Origin: Flavobacterium gillisiae
Lineage (GTDB): Bacteria; Bacteroidota; Bacteroidia; Flavobacteriales; Flavobacteriaceae
Assembly (NCBI RefSeq): GCF_900107635.1
Contig: NZ_FNRD01000007.1
Span: 62,001-126,000, forward strand
DNA length: 64,000 nucleotides
Direction of reading: 5' to 3'
The notes beneath the pieces are model-generated. The model did no database searches, was not told where the DNA came from, and saw nothing but the letters and a program-made list of their open reading frames with translations. Shown one piece after another: positions 63,399 through 64,000 of this stretch. Position 1 is the stretch's first letter; every line of letters starts with the position of its first letter. The position numbers were made by a program, and so were the translations under genes.

Positions 63399-64000
63399 TT
63401 GAAAAATCTACATTGGAAGACCGTTTCGCCTTTACTCAAAGACATTCTTGTTGATTTGATGCATGAGCCTTTGCTTTCTCCTTTTAGATTAGTTGGAGGA
63501 ACTTCTTTGAGTTTACAAATCGGTCACAGAATGTCGGTTGATATTGATTTGTTTACCGCTGCAGACTATGGTTCAATTGATTTTAAGAAATTAGGAGCTT
63601 TCTTGAAAATAAATATCCTATTTGTATTTCGAGAAACCTTGATAACGTAGCGTTTGGGACTTATTTTGAGGTAGGGTTTTCTGCAGCTGTTTTAATTAAA
63701 GTAGATATGTATTATACAGATGAATTTATTTTTGAGAGCGTTGATAAAGAGGGTATTCGAATGGCTTCTGAAAACGAAATTATCGCTATGAAACTAGATG
63801 TTGTTTTGAGAGGAGGGAGAAAAAAAGATTTTTGGGATTTACATTACTACCTTGATAAAGTGACTATTGATGAAATGATTTTGTTTTATGAACAGCGCTA
63901 TCCTTATAATGATTGCTCTACTATTAAATCTCAGTTTGTAAATTTTGATTCGGCTGATGATGATTTTGATCCAATATGTTTATTAGATAAATCTTGGGAA
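63399..64000 (+). pseudogene. AbiEii/AbiGii-type nucleotidyltransferase toxin, frameshifted and cut by the window end
   Basis: It starts at TTG 63399 (MKNLHWKTVSPLLKDILVDL). The AbiEii fold shows FRLVGGTSLSLQIGHRMSVD then IDLF (GG...S and DxD metal motif). The frame stops at 63650, but another frame resumes at about 63602 with FLENKYPICISRNLDNVAFG, VDMYYTDEFI and MASENEIIAMKLDVVLRGGR KKDFWDLHYYL and stays open to the window edge. A one-base deletion near 63600 explains it. Either the toxin is broken or the base call is wrong. Confidence 0.75.

Overview
The window looks like a chromosomal segment of a low-GC Bacteroidota bacterium, most likely a Flavobacteriaceae member close to Flavobacterium. 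Support comes from A+T-rich DNA, the near absence of Shine-Dalgarno sequences, promoter-like TAnnTTTG boxes, and typical flavobacterial families: DUF6090, DUF6515, DUF1398, a TamA-like outer-membrane protein with a lipoprotein signal (TamL type) next to TamB, and a MacAB/TolC-type pump with its own LytTR two-component pair. No tRNA, rRNA or CRISPR array was seen. The assignment is inference from gene content; no database search was run.

Layout. 0-6 kb: two outer-membrane proteins, then a leftward operon (rhodanese, TIGR04282 and TIGR04283 sugar transferases, a fatty acid hydroxylase family protein, DUF547). 6-8 kb: small lipoproteins and a gene remnant. 8.5-15.7 kb: tolC, adaptor, ABC ATPase, ABC permease, sensor kinase, LytTR regulator, then a DUF6090 protein. 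16-28.3 kb: an accessory region (detailed below). 28.7-39 kb: metabolic genes, including an acyl-CoA ligase, a kinase-like phosphotransferase, a serine hydrolase, a YhdH/HxlR divergent pair, CIA30, an amidohydrolase, an alpha/beta hydrolase with a GMC oxidoreductase remnant, and NUDIX. 39-56 kb: a hybrid sensor kinase, L-serine dehydratase, TamL-TamB, Na/Pi symporter, truncated haemoglobin, GlsB-like protein, ribosome hibernation factor, patatin and a thioesterase. 56.7-64 kb: an atypical SDR enzyme, a TonB-dependent receptor, a frameshifted DUF1398 gene, DUF2461, and a toxin-antitoxin pair whose nucleotidyltransferase toxin is frameshifted and runs off the window.

The most interesting part is 16-28.3 kb. 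A tyrosine recombinase (27239-28282) lies beside a run of single genes or toxin-antitoxin pairs. Most are leftward and most are followed at their 3' end by a 90-135 bp imperfect palindrome or a related repeat beginning with (C/G)TAACG or CACAACG. Two of these sites (18181 and 25677) are near-identical; three others carry 277-335 bp copies of what reads as the 3' end of a group II intron. The organisation resembles an integron cassette array, or a cluster of attC-like sites. However, the recombinase lacks the extra segment typical of IntI, and the site ends only partly match the attC consensus. I present it as a candidate integron-like cassette system.

Other points: a dispersed, apparently structured ~125 bp repeat at 28371 and 41516, and several decayed genes (SRPBCC remnant, GMC remnant, DUF1398, AbiEii-like toxin).
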